The notes under the pieces are model-generated. The model was not told the origin of the DNA. It did no database searches and saw nothing but the letters and a program-made list of their open reading frames with translations. From Acidobacteriota bacterium (GTDB taxonomy: Bacteria; Acidobacteriota; Terriglobia; Terriglobales; Acidobacteriaceae), in the NCBI GenBank assembly GCA_013289685.1, contig JABCZL010000017.1, positions 1 through 64,000 on the forward strand: a stretch of DNA of 64,000 nt, read 5' to 3'. The translations under genes were made by a program, and so were the position numbers. Positions 1 through 8,597 of the stretch are shown here, piece after piece (the first letter of the stretch is position 1; every line of letters starts with the position of its first letter).

Positions 1-391
1 ACTTCCCAGTGAGAGTTCCGTTGGTGGCCCCTGTTCTCCAAGGGCCGCCACGAATGATGACGGTATCTCCGCCCGAAATAGCCCAACTGCCAGCGTCGCT
101 CCCATCCGCCCACAAATAACGCACATCACCGAAAGCACAAGGTTGATTCGTCCCGCTCCCAGTATCGGCGGCATCGGTCTTACCATTGCAGCGACCCGAC
201 GTTTGATTCACGGCGTCATAGCGCGTGCCGCCATCGTTACGGACATAATAAGTCGTTGCAAAGCAAGATGTGGCCATGACCAATATCGCCAAGAGAACAG
301 CCAATCTGCGCTTCCCTAAGGCATCATGGACGCTCTTGAGGAACTCTTTCCGAGCGCGTCTTTTCACAAATGGTTTCTTGATTGCAATCAT
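1..391 (-). CDS. Secreted beta-helix-like protein, 3' end cut by window edge
   Basis: The frame is open from an ATG near 391 to the left edge, so the C-terminus is missing. A basic N-terminus precedes a hydrophobic stretch ending near ATSCFA, which reads as a signal peptide or lipoprotein signal. The following YYVRNDGGTRY and GGDTVIIRGG segments resemble the start of right-handed beta-helix (pectate-lyase-like) proteins often found in phage tail spikes. Function as an appendage or depolymerase is inference. No clear ribosome site was seen, so the start is uncertain. Confidence 0.55.
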   Translation of the reverse strand, partial: MIAIKKPFVKRRARKEFLKSVHDALGKRRLAVLLAILVMATSCFATTYYVRNDGGTRYDAVNQTSGRCNGKTDAADTGSGTNQPCAFGDVRYLWADGSDAGSWAISGGDTVIIRGGPWRTGATNGTLTGK

Positions 392-422
392 AATCATTGA
401 AACCACACTCGAAACAAACGGA

Positions 423-1352
423 TTAAGTTTCGGCAACAAGAACAGGCCTGTCCACGAACCCAACGCCAATGAGATCGCAAGCAGCATAAACTGCCGGATG
501 TTCAAATGCATCATCACGCACCTTTTGCGCAAGTTTAACTGCAGCCAGCATGAATCCGTGCGCAAGACCTACAGCAGCAATGAGTAAATACCACACGAAA
601 GAATCCATACTCTGAATTGCGACGCCGGCCGGCGCAGATGGCGTGCTTACGCCGGACTTTATCGGGATAGCCCACTCTCCCCAATTAGCACCAACGGTAT
701 TGTTAAAAGTTGCCTGTACGGAAGCACTTGTAGTTGGTTGAATGGCATATTCCATTCCGCAGTTACATCCAGGAGACGCCGAATCCATAGTATAAGTAAG
801 AGTGGTCGTTCCTGTGGAAAACGAACCTCCAGCTGCGATAGCACCAAACGAAACAACCATATCGTTAGAGTTAGCAGAAAAAGTACCTGTACTTAGGGCC
901 ATTGAGCTATTAGCGCCTGTACTTCCAGATGAATAACAAGGGTTGGTAGTATCTGTGTTTTTGAATGCCACTGCCCAAATGACGGGGAAGGTCACGCTGG
1001 CATTAAAGGATAACTGTAATCCATGAGTCCCACTGGCGGCGTTCTTTATACACCAACCCTCAAATACGTTGAGAGCATTTATGGTGTCGAATGCATTAAT
1101 GATAATTGCTGGAGTTCCATTGGTATCCGATAAGGTTCCTGTAGCTGCTATATTTGTCCATGACGCGCCAATGACAATTGTATCTCCTACTGTAACGCTA
1201 GCCAGATTCATAGCCGATGCTGGTGTGACAGTGACGCCAATGCCAGAGCTATCGAAATTCGCGTTGCTGACATCCCTTACAATCTGCGCCCAGCATGGCC
1301 CCGCGATGAACAGCAATCCGAGAGTAACGAGAGTAAGAAGTAAGCGTTTCAT
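423..1352 (-). CDS. Secreted Thr/Ser-rich protein with C-terminal membrane segment
   Basis: The product is about 309 residues if translation starts at the methionine before the signal-peptide-like MKRLLLTLVTLG; an upstream start at 1466 would overlap the previous gene by 17 bases. The body is rich in Thr, Ser, Ala and Gly and looks like a beta-rich extracellular domain. A hydrophobic stretch near FVWYLLIAAVGLAHG lies close to the C-terminus. It follows the zinc-finger gene at 1450 and precedes the beta-helix gene, so an appendage or adhesin role is possible. I do not recognise the family. Confidence 0.6.
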   Translation of the reverse strand: MKRLLLTLVTLGLLFIAGPCWAQIVRDVSNANFDSSGIGVTVTPASAMNLASVTVGDTIVIGASWTNIAATGTLSDTNGTPAIIINAFDTINALNVFEGWCIKNAASGTHGLQLSFNASVTFPVIWAVAFKNTDTTNPCYSSGSTGANSSMALSTGTFSANSNDMVVSFGAIAAGGSFSTGTTTLTYTMDSASPGCNCGMEYAIQPTTSASVQATFNNTVGANWGEWAIPIKSGVSTPSAPAGVAIQSMDSFVWYLLIAAVGLAHGFMLAAVKLAQKVRDDAFEHPAVYAACDLIGVGFVDRPVLVAET

Positions 1353-1449
1353 TGCACGGCACCACGCTGAGATAGAGTTTCCCGACGCTAGGGCCTCCTG
1401 TGCCACACGGCGAAGATCAGCACACAAATGAGAACCCAGAAAAGTTTTC

Positions 1450-1749
1450 TCAAAGTTCAATCCCATACGATCTAAGCGCGTAATTCCTTTCGAGCATGCG
1501 ATCGATCTGTTGCCGCCAAGTCACGCATGGCGCGCCGAGTGTGCGAGCCCCCCAACAGCCAAGACACAGATAGCCCATGCAACCCTTGCACTGGTTCGGC
1601 ATATTCTCTGGCGTCCAGCCCGGGGGGATGATCACGATCTTATTGCAATGAGAACAGCTGCATGTATCATGTTCTATGGGGATTTTATATGTCTTCCCCG
1701 TTGGATCACCTGGATCGGTTATAATGCCGTACCCTTGAGGTTTAAACAT
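1450..1749 (-). CDS. Small zinc-finger protein (MFKP type)
   Basis: This 99-residue protein carries CSCSHC and a QCKGC plus CLGCW series that could bind two zinc ions. Proteins with this layout are common next to phage structural genes, but no function is known to me. Its start codon overlaps head to head, in a shared CATG, with the start of the plus-strand homing endonuclease. The N-terminus MFKPQGYGII is echoed by the mini-gene at 2357, suggesting duplication or interruption by the endonuclease. Confidence 0.7.
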   Translation of the reverse strand: MFKPQGYGIITDPGDPTGKTYKIPIEHDTCSCSHCNKIVIIPPGWTPENMPNQCKGCMGYLCLGCWGARTLGAPCVTWRQQIDRMLERNYALRSYGIEL

Positions 1750-2332
1750 GCTCGATCCCCGCTATATTGCTGGTTTGTTTGATGGAGAGGGATGCGTATC
1801 TGTATGTTATTCCCGATTGCGCTATCGCGTTGATGGCAAAACACCCATCATGGCGCTTAAGATCGTAGTCCTGATTTCCAATACGTACAAACCTATCCTG
1901 GAGAGACTGAAACGTACATACGGTGGGAGCATCTGCCGTACAAGGCGCGATGAGCGAGTCGGGCATAAAACGGGATGGAGCTTGAGATTTACTTCTACCG
2001 CGACTCAAAAGCGGTTCTTGAAGGTTATAGTTCCGCATTTGATTATCAAGCGGCGTCAAGCAAAGCTTGGAATGCTCTATCTCACAACAGCCCTGATTGG
2101 CGGACATAGGCCTACTCCGGAGCAATGGAAGATTAGGACTAAGGTTGCGCTCGAATTGAAGAATCTTAATCGTCGTGGCCTTTCTAAACCGCGCAAGCAT
2201 TTTGTTCCGTCCAGACCAAGTAAAGCCTTCAATCCTAAATTCCGCTATGGCAAGCGCGAACTTCATCGCCGCATGAAACGCATGCGTAACGCCCGATGGC
2301 ATCCTGAACGTAATCGCCGCGTTCAACGATGA
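1748..2332 (+). CDS. Free-standing LAGLIDADG homing endonuclease
   Basis: The 194-residue product has a LAGLIDADG-type helix, YIAGLFDGEGCV, at residues 6-17 and a basic C-terminus. It lies on the plus strand inside a block of minus-strand genes, as expected for a mobile insertion. A second LAGLIDADG motif is not obvious, so it may act as a dimer. Its 3' end overlaps the opposite-strand mini-gene at 2235-2357. Such enzymes cut at intron-less or gene-less alleles and spread by repair; the target here is unknown. Confidence 0.85.
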   Translation: MLDPRYIAGLFDGEGCVSVCYSRLRYRVDGKTPIMALKIVVLISNTYKPILERLKRTYGGSICRTRRDERVGHKTGWSLRFTSTATQKRFLKVIVPHLIIKRRQAKLGMLYLTTALIGGHRPTPEQWKIRTKVALELKNLNRRGLSKPRKHFVPSRPSKAFNPKFRYGKRELHRRMKRMRNARWHPERNRRVQR

Positions 2333-2357
2333 TTCCGTAGCCGCCAGGTTTAAGCAT
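2235..2357 (-). CDS. 40-residue MLKP zinc mini-protein
   Basis: An ATG beginning MLKPGGYGII leads to a short protein with CVSC and ACH, a possible half zinc site. It resembles the N-terminal half of the 99-residue gene at 1749 (MFKPQGYGII). It overlaps the 3' end of the homing endonuclease on the other strand and starts four bases after the preceding stop. It may be a truncated paralogue left by the endonuclease insertion. Confidence 0.45.
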   Translation of the reverse strand: MLKPGGYGIIVERGDYVQDAIGRYACVSCGDEVRACHSGI

Positions 2358-2361
2358 CAGG

Positions 2362-2448
2362 CTATACTCTTCCTGCCATGCGGCCTAGTCGGGCTACGAC
2401 CCGAGTCGGCGACAGTGAAACGAGGTCTGAGCCGCATGGCTTAAGCAT
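2362..2448 (-). CDS. 28-residue MLKP mini-ORF
   Basis: The ORF begins MLKPCGSDL, overlaps the preceding stop as TGATG and ends just before the next MLKP start. Its start context is nearly the same as that at 2357. It may be a degraded copy rather than a working gene. Support is only positional. Confidence 0.3.
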   Translation of the reverse strand: MLKPCGSDLVSLSPTRVVARLGRMAGRV

Positions 2449-2627
2449 CAGCGTGGCACGCGCTCCAGAACATCATCGTTTCTTTGCTTATAGCAAGTGC
2501 ATTGCCAGTAGTGAGCGTTGGAATCCCAAAATGTTTTGTCCGGCGTTTGATAAGTCGCAGTTTCGCCGCACTGGGGACAGATGGCTTTCGTTCCGCAATC
2601 CGGACAGTTTGGATACGTGGCGCTCAC
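2448..2627 (-). CDS. 59-residue zinc-ribbon protein, GTG start
   Basis: A GTG start overlaps the stop of the upstream methyltransferase-like gene in a GTGA junction, which argues for coupled translation. The product has CPDC and CPQC pairs and a later CTC, typical of tiny phage zinc ribbons. Function is unknown. Confidence 0.6.
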   Translation of the reverse strand: MSATYPNCPDCGTKAICPQCGETATYQTPDKTFWDSNAHYWQCTCYKQRNDDVLERVPR

Positions 2628-3250
2628 GTATTCATCCGATCAAACTCTTCGCGCAGCACAGGCGGCAGATACAACCTGACATCTGCAAGAACATCTGCGC
2701 GTGGACGCAGTGGTGCGATCTGCGGTGGAACCGGAAATACGTAGCCGAATACATCACCGCCCGGAAGATCGGTGAATCGTTGATGTTTGAAGCCCATCAA
2801 TGCATCAAGCTGCTCGAATGAAGGCCAGCCAAAATCAGATATCCGGAAAGTGCTCCAATCATCGATCAGGATCACGGGATTCGACGCCCACTTGTGATCC
2901 TTGATGATTTGCAATTCCTCGAGCAGTGGACATAGCCCGTACCCTTTCGGTGCAGTGCCATTCTTCCAGTCGATGTCACCTTTGACGAAATGCGCGTCGA
3001 GCCAGAAGACCGTGGAGATCGTCGGGTTGATTACTTTGCGCAGGATGTCGGGACTATTGCCGTGGTAGATGCGGACATTCAAGCACTCTTTGAAGCGCTC
3101 ACAGGCAGCTTCATAGCGTCCTTCGTGGAGTTCGATGGAAATGCACTCGGCGTAGACCTTCGAAGCCGCAGCTAGTGTCTTACCTTCGCCAACGCCTGTT
3201 TCAATGAAGCGCTGGGCGGGCCAGCGAGTGAAGTCGTCGAGATGCCCCAT
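2624..3250 (-). CDS. SAM-dependent methyltransferase-like protein
   Basis: The 208-residue protein contains FIETGVGEGKT (residues 15-25), which fits the glycine-rich SAM-binding motif I, then an acidic ending strand (CISIELH) and FWLDAHF. This fits class I methyltransferases of the kind used on sugars or small molecules. It lies just left of the sugar-modification island. The substrate cannot be inferred. Confidence 0.55.
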   Translation of the reverse strand: MGHLDDFTRWPAQRFIETGVGEGKTLAAASKVYAECISIELHEGRYEAACERFKECLNVRIYHGNSPDILRKVINPTISTVFWLDAHFVKGDIDWKNGTAPKGYGLCPLLEELQIIKDHKWASNPVILIDDWSTFRISDFGWPSFEQLDALMGFKHQRFTDLPGGDVFGYVFPVPPQIAPLRPRADVLADVRLYLPPVLREEFDRMNT

Positions 3251-3291
3251 ATTTTGAGACTATCATAATTTGGGAACAGCGAAAACTGGAA

Positions 3292-3867
3292 TCAGCCACT
3301 CGCCGCTTGAGCTCGCTCGATTTGGTGAGGGCAGATGCCGTCACCGCTTTCCTTCGCCAGATGACAATTCGCACAAAGCATCTCGAAGTTGTCTTTCGGA
3401 AAACCTGAGTCTTTCAGCCATTTATAGAATCGGCGGCCTGTGAATTGCCTTGGATTACCGAGAGTTTTACGATGCACAGCGCCATCGCCATTCACGTGAT
3501 GGATCGTCATAAATCTGAAATGCGTATCACCGCAGCAGGCGCACTTGCGGCCGTAGGCTTCAAACATTTCCAACTTGAGTTCCTGATTGCGCTCATTGTT
3601 TTGTTGACGAAGATATTCGTCGCCAACTTTCTCGCGCCATCGTTCAGCACGAACATTGGCGTTCTGCCGATACTCTGGAGATTCAGCACGCCTTTTGGCT
3701 GATCGAAGGCGCTCATATTCGCTGAGATGTTCGCGGTTTTTCTCAGTCCACGCTCTTCGGCCCTGAAGATACTTCTCACGATTATTCTCACGCCACAGCT
3801 TCTGCCGCGCAGCGTGTCTGCGGCGAGCTTCCTCTTCCGTTTCACCCGGTCTGCATCGTGTGGCCAT
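3292..3867 (-). CDS. HNH endonuclease
   Basis: A GGAGG five bases before the ATG fixes the start at 3867, giving 191 residues. The charged, helical N-terminal half is followed by CACCG, MTIHHVNGDG and CANCH, the zinc-stabilised HNH nuclease core. Such genes are usually homing endonucleases in phages. It stands alone between the methyltransferase and a small virion gene. Confidence 0.85.
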   Translation of the reverse strand: MATRCRPGETEEEARRRHAARQKLWRENNREKYLQGRRAWTEKNREHLSEYERLRSAKRRAESPEYRQNANVRAERWREKVGDEYLRQQNNERNQELKLEMFEAYGRKCACCGDTHFRFMTIHHVNGDGAVHRKTLGNPRQFTGRRFYKWLKDSGFPKDNFEMLCANCHLAKESGDGICPHQIERAQAASG

Positions 3868-3942
3868 TGCCACCTCCGCGATGCAGTCTATCACAAAGTT
3901 TAGATTATTGGGTATGACAGGACGCTAAGTCCTTTGGTTTCT

Positions 3943-4395
3943 TCATTCCCAGAAGTGTGCGTGACAATCTGAAATTCCAGTATACGCGGCCGATTGCGAT
4001 CTCAGGTTGATCGTGTTCGCCGCAGTCGGAGGTGTATACAGTTCTCCGCCTGGAGCTGCTACCCAGCGATAAGTAGCTCTCATGTTGAGGTCCAGAGGAC
4101 CGAAGAGGATAGTTCCAGGGGTTCCTTGTTCCGCAGTATAGTTGGTGGCCCCGATGCAGGTAGCCGCTCCATCGTTGGCTTCCAGAGGATTCGGCGTTGA
4201 AGCAGTAGACGTTCCTACTGTGCCGGACATCCTGATGGCTTCCCATTGAGTGCTGTTATCAGCAGGAGTTCCTGAGGTGCCAACGCTGAAATCGTATATC
4301 GTAGCTACAGATGTAGCAGTTGCAGCAATGGAGAGAGCTGACTTGTACGAGCTAGCCATCACCGCAATCGTTCCGGTCAGATTATATCTACGCAA
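3943..4395 (-). CDS. Small virion-type protein with RATYRWVAAPGGEL motif
   Basis: A TTG start one base after the upstream stop, with AAAGGAG in front, gives 150 residues beginning MRRYNLTG. The motif RATYRWVAAPGGELY recurs in the protein at 24749 as RSTYTWVAAPNGELF, so the two share a fold. Beta-rich composition and location near connector genes suggest a minor virion protein. Confidence 0.6.
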   Translation of the reverse strand: MRRYNLTGTIAVMASSYKSALSIAATATSVATIYDFSVGTSGTPADNSTQWEAIRMSGTVGTSTASTPNPLEANDGAATCIGATNYTAEQGTPGTILFGPLDLNMRATYRWVAAPGGELYTPPTAANTINLRSQSAAYTGISDCHAHFWE

Positions 4396-4396
4396 G

Positions 4397-5473
4397 TTAG
4401 TTCTCCTTTTGGTGCAACAGCCAAACACGCAGAGCCGCTGTCACCTGATCCAGGCTGTATTCGTAGCCACTGCCTTCACCGCGGAAAATCTGCATCGATG
4501 GATACCATGGCGTCGACGAACCTGCTTTGCCCCACTTCGCGTCATTAAAGTCGCCGAGGATGGCCCATGCTGGTTTGCCCATTGCACCAGCCAAATGCAG
4601 GACCGCAGTATCGACGCTTAAGACCAGATCGCAGGCGGAAACTAGCGCAATCGTGTCGCGCCAGTCTCGAATCACCTCGTTGCTGAGCGTCAACGCTACG
4701 AGCTCTACGCCGTAGTCGCTGATCTCGTTCAAGAATTGCTCGCCGATTTTACCCGGCACTGATCTGAATTTGTACACGTCACCCTTTTCACCGGCGCCGA
4801 GTTTGATGCCGATGCGCAGCCCACGCGAACGCGGCACGCTAATGGGCTCTATGTATGGTCCATTCCAAACAACTGTTTCGGGCGTCATCTGGAAGAGCTG
4901 CATGAAGTGAAACATGTGGAGCCAGATTTCCCACTTTCGTTTCTGCGTCATGTTCACTGTCTGAAGCGATGGCTGACGTAAGAAAACAGGAACCAAATCT
5001 TCCGTTGGAGCGAATGAGACAGTGCAATGAAAACGCGATCCGAGTTCGGGAATGTAGCGAGCCAGCATGAATACATCACCAAAACCGCCAGCAGGTACAA
5101 CCAGGACTTCTTTCCCCTCAAGCGATTGACCATTCCACTCTTCGCCGCCGCCTTCGAATGGATTTTCAACAAGCGGAGACCAGTGCTTCCATGCCTCCAG
5201 CCATTGTCCATCGCGAAAAAGAGCTTCGCCGTATGCGCCGCGATATTTTTTGTTTTCCGGACGGCCGTGATAGGCCGCACTCAACCATTCGAGCGCTTCA
5301 TCGAATCCGCCGCTGTGGCTGAGCGCAATACCGATATCGAAAGCGCGTTCCGGCGTCGGATCAAGTTCGTAGGCGTCACGGTAAAGCTGCGCCGCGGTAG
5401 CGGCATCGCCAGCGAAATAGGCGTGGTATGCCTCGGTAGCTTTGGCCTGAGCAGGCCTGTCGATAGAAACCAT
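4397..5473 (-). CDS. TPR plus GT9-like glycosyltransferase
   Basis: The first 120 residues look like TPR repeats (GDAATAAQLYRDAYELDP, then GGFDEALEWLSAAY). The rest resembles glycosyltransferase family 9 (heptosyltransferase-like): PAGGFGDVFMLARYIPEL and, near the end, DLVLSVDTAVLHLAGAMG, the usual nucleotide-sugar-binding signature. It probably transfers a sugar onto a virion or host acceptor; donor unknown. The start at MVSIDRPAQ is chosen over the upstream TTG because that fits the TPR start better. Confidence 0.7.
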   Translation of the reverse strand: MVSIDRPAQAKATEAYHAYFAGDAATAAQLYRDAYELDPTPERAFDIGIALSHSGGFDEALEWLSAAYHGRPENKKYRGAYGEALFRDGQWLEAWKHWSPLVENPFEGGGEEWNGQSLEGKEVLVVPAGGFGDVFMLARYIPELGSRFHCTVSFAPTEDLVPVFLRQPSLQTVNMTQKRKWEIWLHMFHFMQLFQMTPETVVWNGPYIEPISVPRSRGLRIGIKLGAGEKGDVYKFRSVPGKIGEQFLNEISDYGVELVALTLSNEVIRDWRDTIALVSACDLVLSVDTAVLHLAGAMGKPAWAILGDFNDAKWGKAGSSTPWYPSMQIFRGEGSGYEYSLDQVTAALRVWLLHQKEN

Positions 5474-5527
5474 TCCAGGAACCAGCGCAAGGCTAGCCCA
5501 AAAAACGCGCAGCAACAACTAAATATT

Positions 5528-6031
5528 TTATTCGTTCAATCCATCTTGGAGGGATTGCTGCAGGCCGGCCTTGATGTCCTCGGTCTTTTCCTCTAAGGAA
5601 GGTGCCATAAACGGCCTTAGCGGCGCTGGCGGATGAACAACTGCGTGAGGCGGCCGCACGAATACTTTCGTACCGTCTCCTGCAATAAAAGCGAGTGCTC
5701 GCGCCTTCACTGCCATGATTGTATAGAAGCGGCTGCCGCCTTCTTCAAACAGGCGCCCATACCAAGCAGGCCCGCCAGCACCTTCGACACTGCCAACGAT
5801 ATTGGTTCCTTCGAGGGCCGCAGGATTAGCGTGGACGCTTCCAGACAATATGCCGGCGCGGCGCTGTAAAACTTGGCCGGAGAGTTTGTTTGCCTTGATG
5901 TAGCTCTCGAGCTGAATCATCAGCGCATTCATCTTGGCGGTCAGAATCGCGATGATGCGTGGACCTTTGGCCCGCAGCTTAGCGATCAACTCCTGGTCGT
6001 TCAGCATTGTGATTTTGATCGTGTCAGCCAT
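5528..6031 (-). CDS. HK97 gp10-like head-tail joining protein
   Basis: The 167-residue product starts at MADTIKITM in a TGATG overlap with the connector upstream. LQRRAGILSGSVH, WYGRLFEEGGS and the C-terminal PLRPFMAPSLEE are the hallmarks of the HK97 gp10 / tail-completion family that joins tail to head. It follows the gp6-like connector in the usual order. Confidence 0.8.
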   Translation of the reverse strand: MADTIKITMLNDQELIAKLRAKGPRIIAILTAKMNALMIQLESYIKANKLSGQVLQRRAGILSGSVHANPAALEGTNIVGSVEGAGGPAWYGRLFEEGGSRFYTIMAVKARALAFIAGDGTKVFVRPPHAVVHPPAPLRPFMAPSLEEKTEDIKAGLQQSLQDGLNE

Positions 6032-6723
6032 CACAAGGTACGGGTATATCTCTGAATGACCCAGTCTGCAGAAGGAGGGATATCCCAATCGCGATACCTA
6101 ACGCTTCCACCGCCGCCTGCCACTGCACGCGAGGCTTCGTCAGCAAAATTTCGCCTTTTATAGTTCTGATGGACGACGATCTTGGCAGCCTCCGCCACGT
6201 CTGCCGGAATCGCCGTGTAACCAGCCGAATACTGGACTTCGATATTCTGGATTCCCGTCCAAAAGCGAAGGCCGCCAAGAGCGCGAAAGGGACCTGCTTG
6301 CCACTGGTAGAATAGCGGGCTCGGCGAGCCTGTTCCCGGGATGCCAGTTCTCAGGGCGATACTTTTCGCCGTTCCATCGATCACGTAGCCTTGAACAGCA
6401 ACACCGCTGGAGGCTGGTATGGATATGCCGTTGATGCTCACAAGCGCTACGGTTTTGATGGGTCTATTCTTCACAAATAAGCGAGTACCACCCATGCCGT
6501 CATAGAACTCGTCAAAGTTGGAAATGGAAGTGAATGGCGATGCGGCGATGTCGTTGTTTTGACTGCCCATGCCTGTACGGTTCAGAAACTCAGCGCTCCA
6601 CGCAGTTATGATCGACTGAAGAACGGCATCTTCGTCGGTATTGGACTGCTTGAGGCCAGGGATCCAGTCGTGCATATCCTGGACCGTAATAAGATCGATC
6701 GGCGATGTAACGGTATCCGGCAT
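6031..6723 (-). CDS. Head-tail connector (gp6-like adaptor)
   Basis: The protein is about 230 residues from MPDTVTSPIDL, one base after the upstream stop. VQYSAGYTAIPADVAEAA and KIVVHQNYKRR match the C-terminal part of phage gp6/gp15-type adaptor proteins that bind below the portal. The gene lies directly upstream of the gp10-like gene. Confidence 0.75.
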   Translation of the reverse strand: MPDTVTSPIDLITVQDMHDWIPGLKQSNTDEDAVLQSIITAWSAEFLNRTGMGSQNNDIAASPFTSISNFDEFYDGMGGTRLFVKNRPIKTVALVSINGISIPASSGVAVQGYVIDGTAKSIALRTGIPGTGSPSPLFYQWQAGPFRALGGLRFWTGIQNIEVQYSAGYTAIPADVAEAAKIVVHQNYKRRNFADEASRAVAGGGGSVRYRDWDIPPSADWVIQRYTRTL

Positions 6724-6724
6724 G

Positions 6725-6964
6725 TCAGAACAATGTTTTGATCGGTGTCCAGTTGCCCAACGGGAACGGAGGGTTGGGTACCGGCGTCGTCGGATAGTTA
6801 GGCTGCGTGTAGATCGCAATCGGCCAGGTCCCGACAAACTCGTCTGCGCCGACTGCAGAGCTCGCCACCGCGGCATTCACAGATGGAACGCGATAATCTG
6901 GCTGCACGTAAGCCGGTGTTGGGTTCGGACCGGTCAGGCCCATTGGATTTAGCTGAAAAGCCAT
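6725..6964 (-). CDS. Pro/Asn-rich small virion-type protein
   Basis: The 79-residue product is rich in Pro, Asn, Thr and Val and has no recognised domain. It sits immediately upstream of the adaptor gene with a one-base gap, so it is probably a minor capsid or neck component. Confidence 0.55.
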   Translation of the reverse strand: MAFQLNPMGLTGPNPTPAYVQPDYRVPSVNAAVASSAVGADEFVGTWPIAIYTQPNYPTTPVPNPPFPLGNWTPIKTLF

Positions 6965-6976
6965 TGGCGGTATCCT

Positions 6977-7834
6977 CTACAGTTCCCTTGCGTATTCTAA
7001 CGCTGCCGGCATGTCTCCTACAAACGTATAAGTACCCATGTGCGTCGTGCGCACCGAGGGAAGCATCCAGATCTTGTAACCGAGAGCCATTGCATCACGG
7101 CAAAACCAAAAATCTTCCGAATCAAAAAGGCGCGTTTCCGGATTGACGCCCACCTTGAAGAAGTCGTGAATCTTGCCGGGGAACGAGCCTGGATCGCCGC
7201 GCGGCGCCTCATACCAACGGTCCGGATAGGCCCTCGTGAACTTTTGAAAAACTTCGCGCTTAATCATCAGCAAGCCGGTTCCCATCTGTTTCATCAGTTC
7301 CGGTTTCTGGACCTGGATAACCTCAATACCTTCGAAGTACCGCAGAACGAAGTCACCGCCGATGCGAGGAAAGTCAGCCGGATCGATACCCATGCCGCTG
7401 TTCATAAACTCTTTGGCCAACCCATCGGCGTCGACGCCGTCCTTGCAAATGGCGGGATTGTCTTTCACCCACTGAAAAACGCGCCTGAGGATGGCGGTTT
7501 GGATGCGGTCCCAACGAATGGATTTCTTCGAGCAAGGGACGCCGACTATATCGACGTCCATCTCGAGCATAGCCATGATGTCGAGATGGTTGAATCCGAT
7601 ATCGGCATCGATGAAAAGTGCATGAGTGTGCGAGGCATCCTTCAAGAACGTATCTGCCAGCGTATTTCTGGCCCGCGGGATCAACGATTCGTTGTAGACG
7701 TTAGCCCACGAAAAATCGATCCGGTGTTCGCGGCAGAAAAGTGCGAGCTGGAGAAACGAGCTATGGTAATTCATCGACAGTTGGCCTCCATACATCGGAG
7801 TTAACACATGGAGGCTTTTCCCTGTTACGGACAC
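6977..7834 (-). CDS. GT-A-type glycosyltransferase-like protein
   Basis: The 285-residue protein has LFIDADIGF, a DxD-type metal and sugar-nucleotide site of GT-A enzymes, an N-terminal LTPMYGGQ and a late FDSEDFWFCRDA. The GTG start (MSVTGKSL) is the track choice; no strong ribosome site was seen. It opens the sugar-modification island next to the connectors, which suggests modification of virion proteins or host glycans. Confidence 0.65.
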   Translation of the reverse strand: MSVTGKSLHVLTPMYGGQLSMNYHSSFLQLALFCREHRIDFSWANVYNESLIPRARNTLADTFLKDASHTHALFIDADIGFNHLDIMAMLEMDVDIVGVPCSKKSIRWDRIQTAILRRVFQWVKDNPAICKDGVDADGLAKEFMNSGMGIDPADFPRIGGDFVLRYFEGIEVIQVQKPELMKQMGTGLLMIKREVFQKFTRAYPDRWYEAPRGDPGSFPGKIHDFFKVGVNPETRLFDSEDFWFCRDAMALGYKIWMLPSVRTTHMGTYTFVGDMPAALEYAREL

Positions 7835-7920
7835 ACTGCTGTATTAGCATACTAACGCCAAAAAATACACTTATTTGACGAATTGTTTACTCACACCACG
7901 GCATATGGTATCAATATGTT

Positions 7921-8430
7921 GTGACTAAAAATGAAATGCTTGCATACCTGGCCGGAATTGCCGACGGTGAGGGCTACATCGGAATCAAGAAAGAAAAGGC
8001 GCGCTATCACCCTGGCTGCACAAATCCATTATATTCAGAACGTTTTGCGATCCGCATGGCTGATCGGCACGCGATCAAGCTATTCGAAAAGGTTCTAGGT
8101 GGCTGGTCTTATCCGGAAAAGCAATACTCTCCCACGAAGCGCCCTTGTTTCGTCTATGAGGTCTGCACCAAAAGTGCTGCTACGGTTATCCGCGCTCTTC
8201 TTCCATTTTTGCGTATCAAAAAACCGCAGGCTATTGCAGTCCTGAAACTAACCACCAACAAGATTACAGCCAAGAAAGTAAGGACCAATCGCATTTGCAC
8301 CAGCCGATGGGGAACGCCTATGGTATCTAGGGCACGCACCAAACTTTCCCATCGCACGCTGGCCTTACGTGAACGGCTCTATTTGTTATGTAAGAGACTT
8401 AATCGCACGGGACCGAGTCACGGCAAATGA
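7921..8430 (+). CDS. Free-standing LAGLIDADG homing endonuclease
   Basis: The 169-residue, GTG-started product has the LAGLIDADG helix YLAGIADGEGYI at residues 9-20 and a basic tail. It is on the plus strand between two minus-strand genes and overlaps the end of the gene at 8418 by 13 bases. It is a separate insertion from the one at 1748. Confidence 0.85.
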   Translation: MTKNEMLAYLAGIADGEGYIGIKKEKARYHPGCTNPLYSERFAIRMADRHAIKLFEKVLGGWSYPEKQYSPTKRPCFVYEVCTKSAATVIRALLPFLRIKKPQAIAVLKLTTNKITAKKVRTNRICTSRWGTPMVSRARTKLSHRTLALRERLYLLCKRLNRTGPSHGK

Positions 8431-8597
8431 TTTGAACGCTCACGCAAATCTTTTCCTTGCTGTTCGCACTCGTTTACGTGATCGGTCAGTTCAATGGCGA
8501 CCTCGGGCGTGATCCACTTTTTAACCATGAAGAAGTTGATTGCCAGCCGCATTTCCTGGTATCCAAGGAGCCCAAACTCAGGCAGGTCTTCAGGCAT
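8418..8597 (-). CDS. 59-residue conserved-looking small protein
   Basis: GGGAG six bases before the ATG (MPEDLPEFG) supports this start inside the end of the dehydrogenase gene. The mildly amphipathic sequence has no known domain. Its 3' end overlaps the opposite-strand homing endonuclease. Confidence 0.55.
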   Translation of the reverse strand: MPEDLPEFGLLGYQEMRLAINFFMVKKWITPEVAIELTDHVNECEQQGKDLRERSNHLP

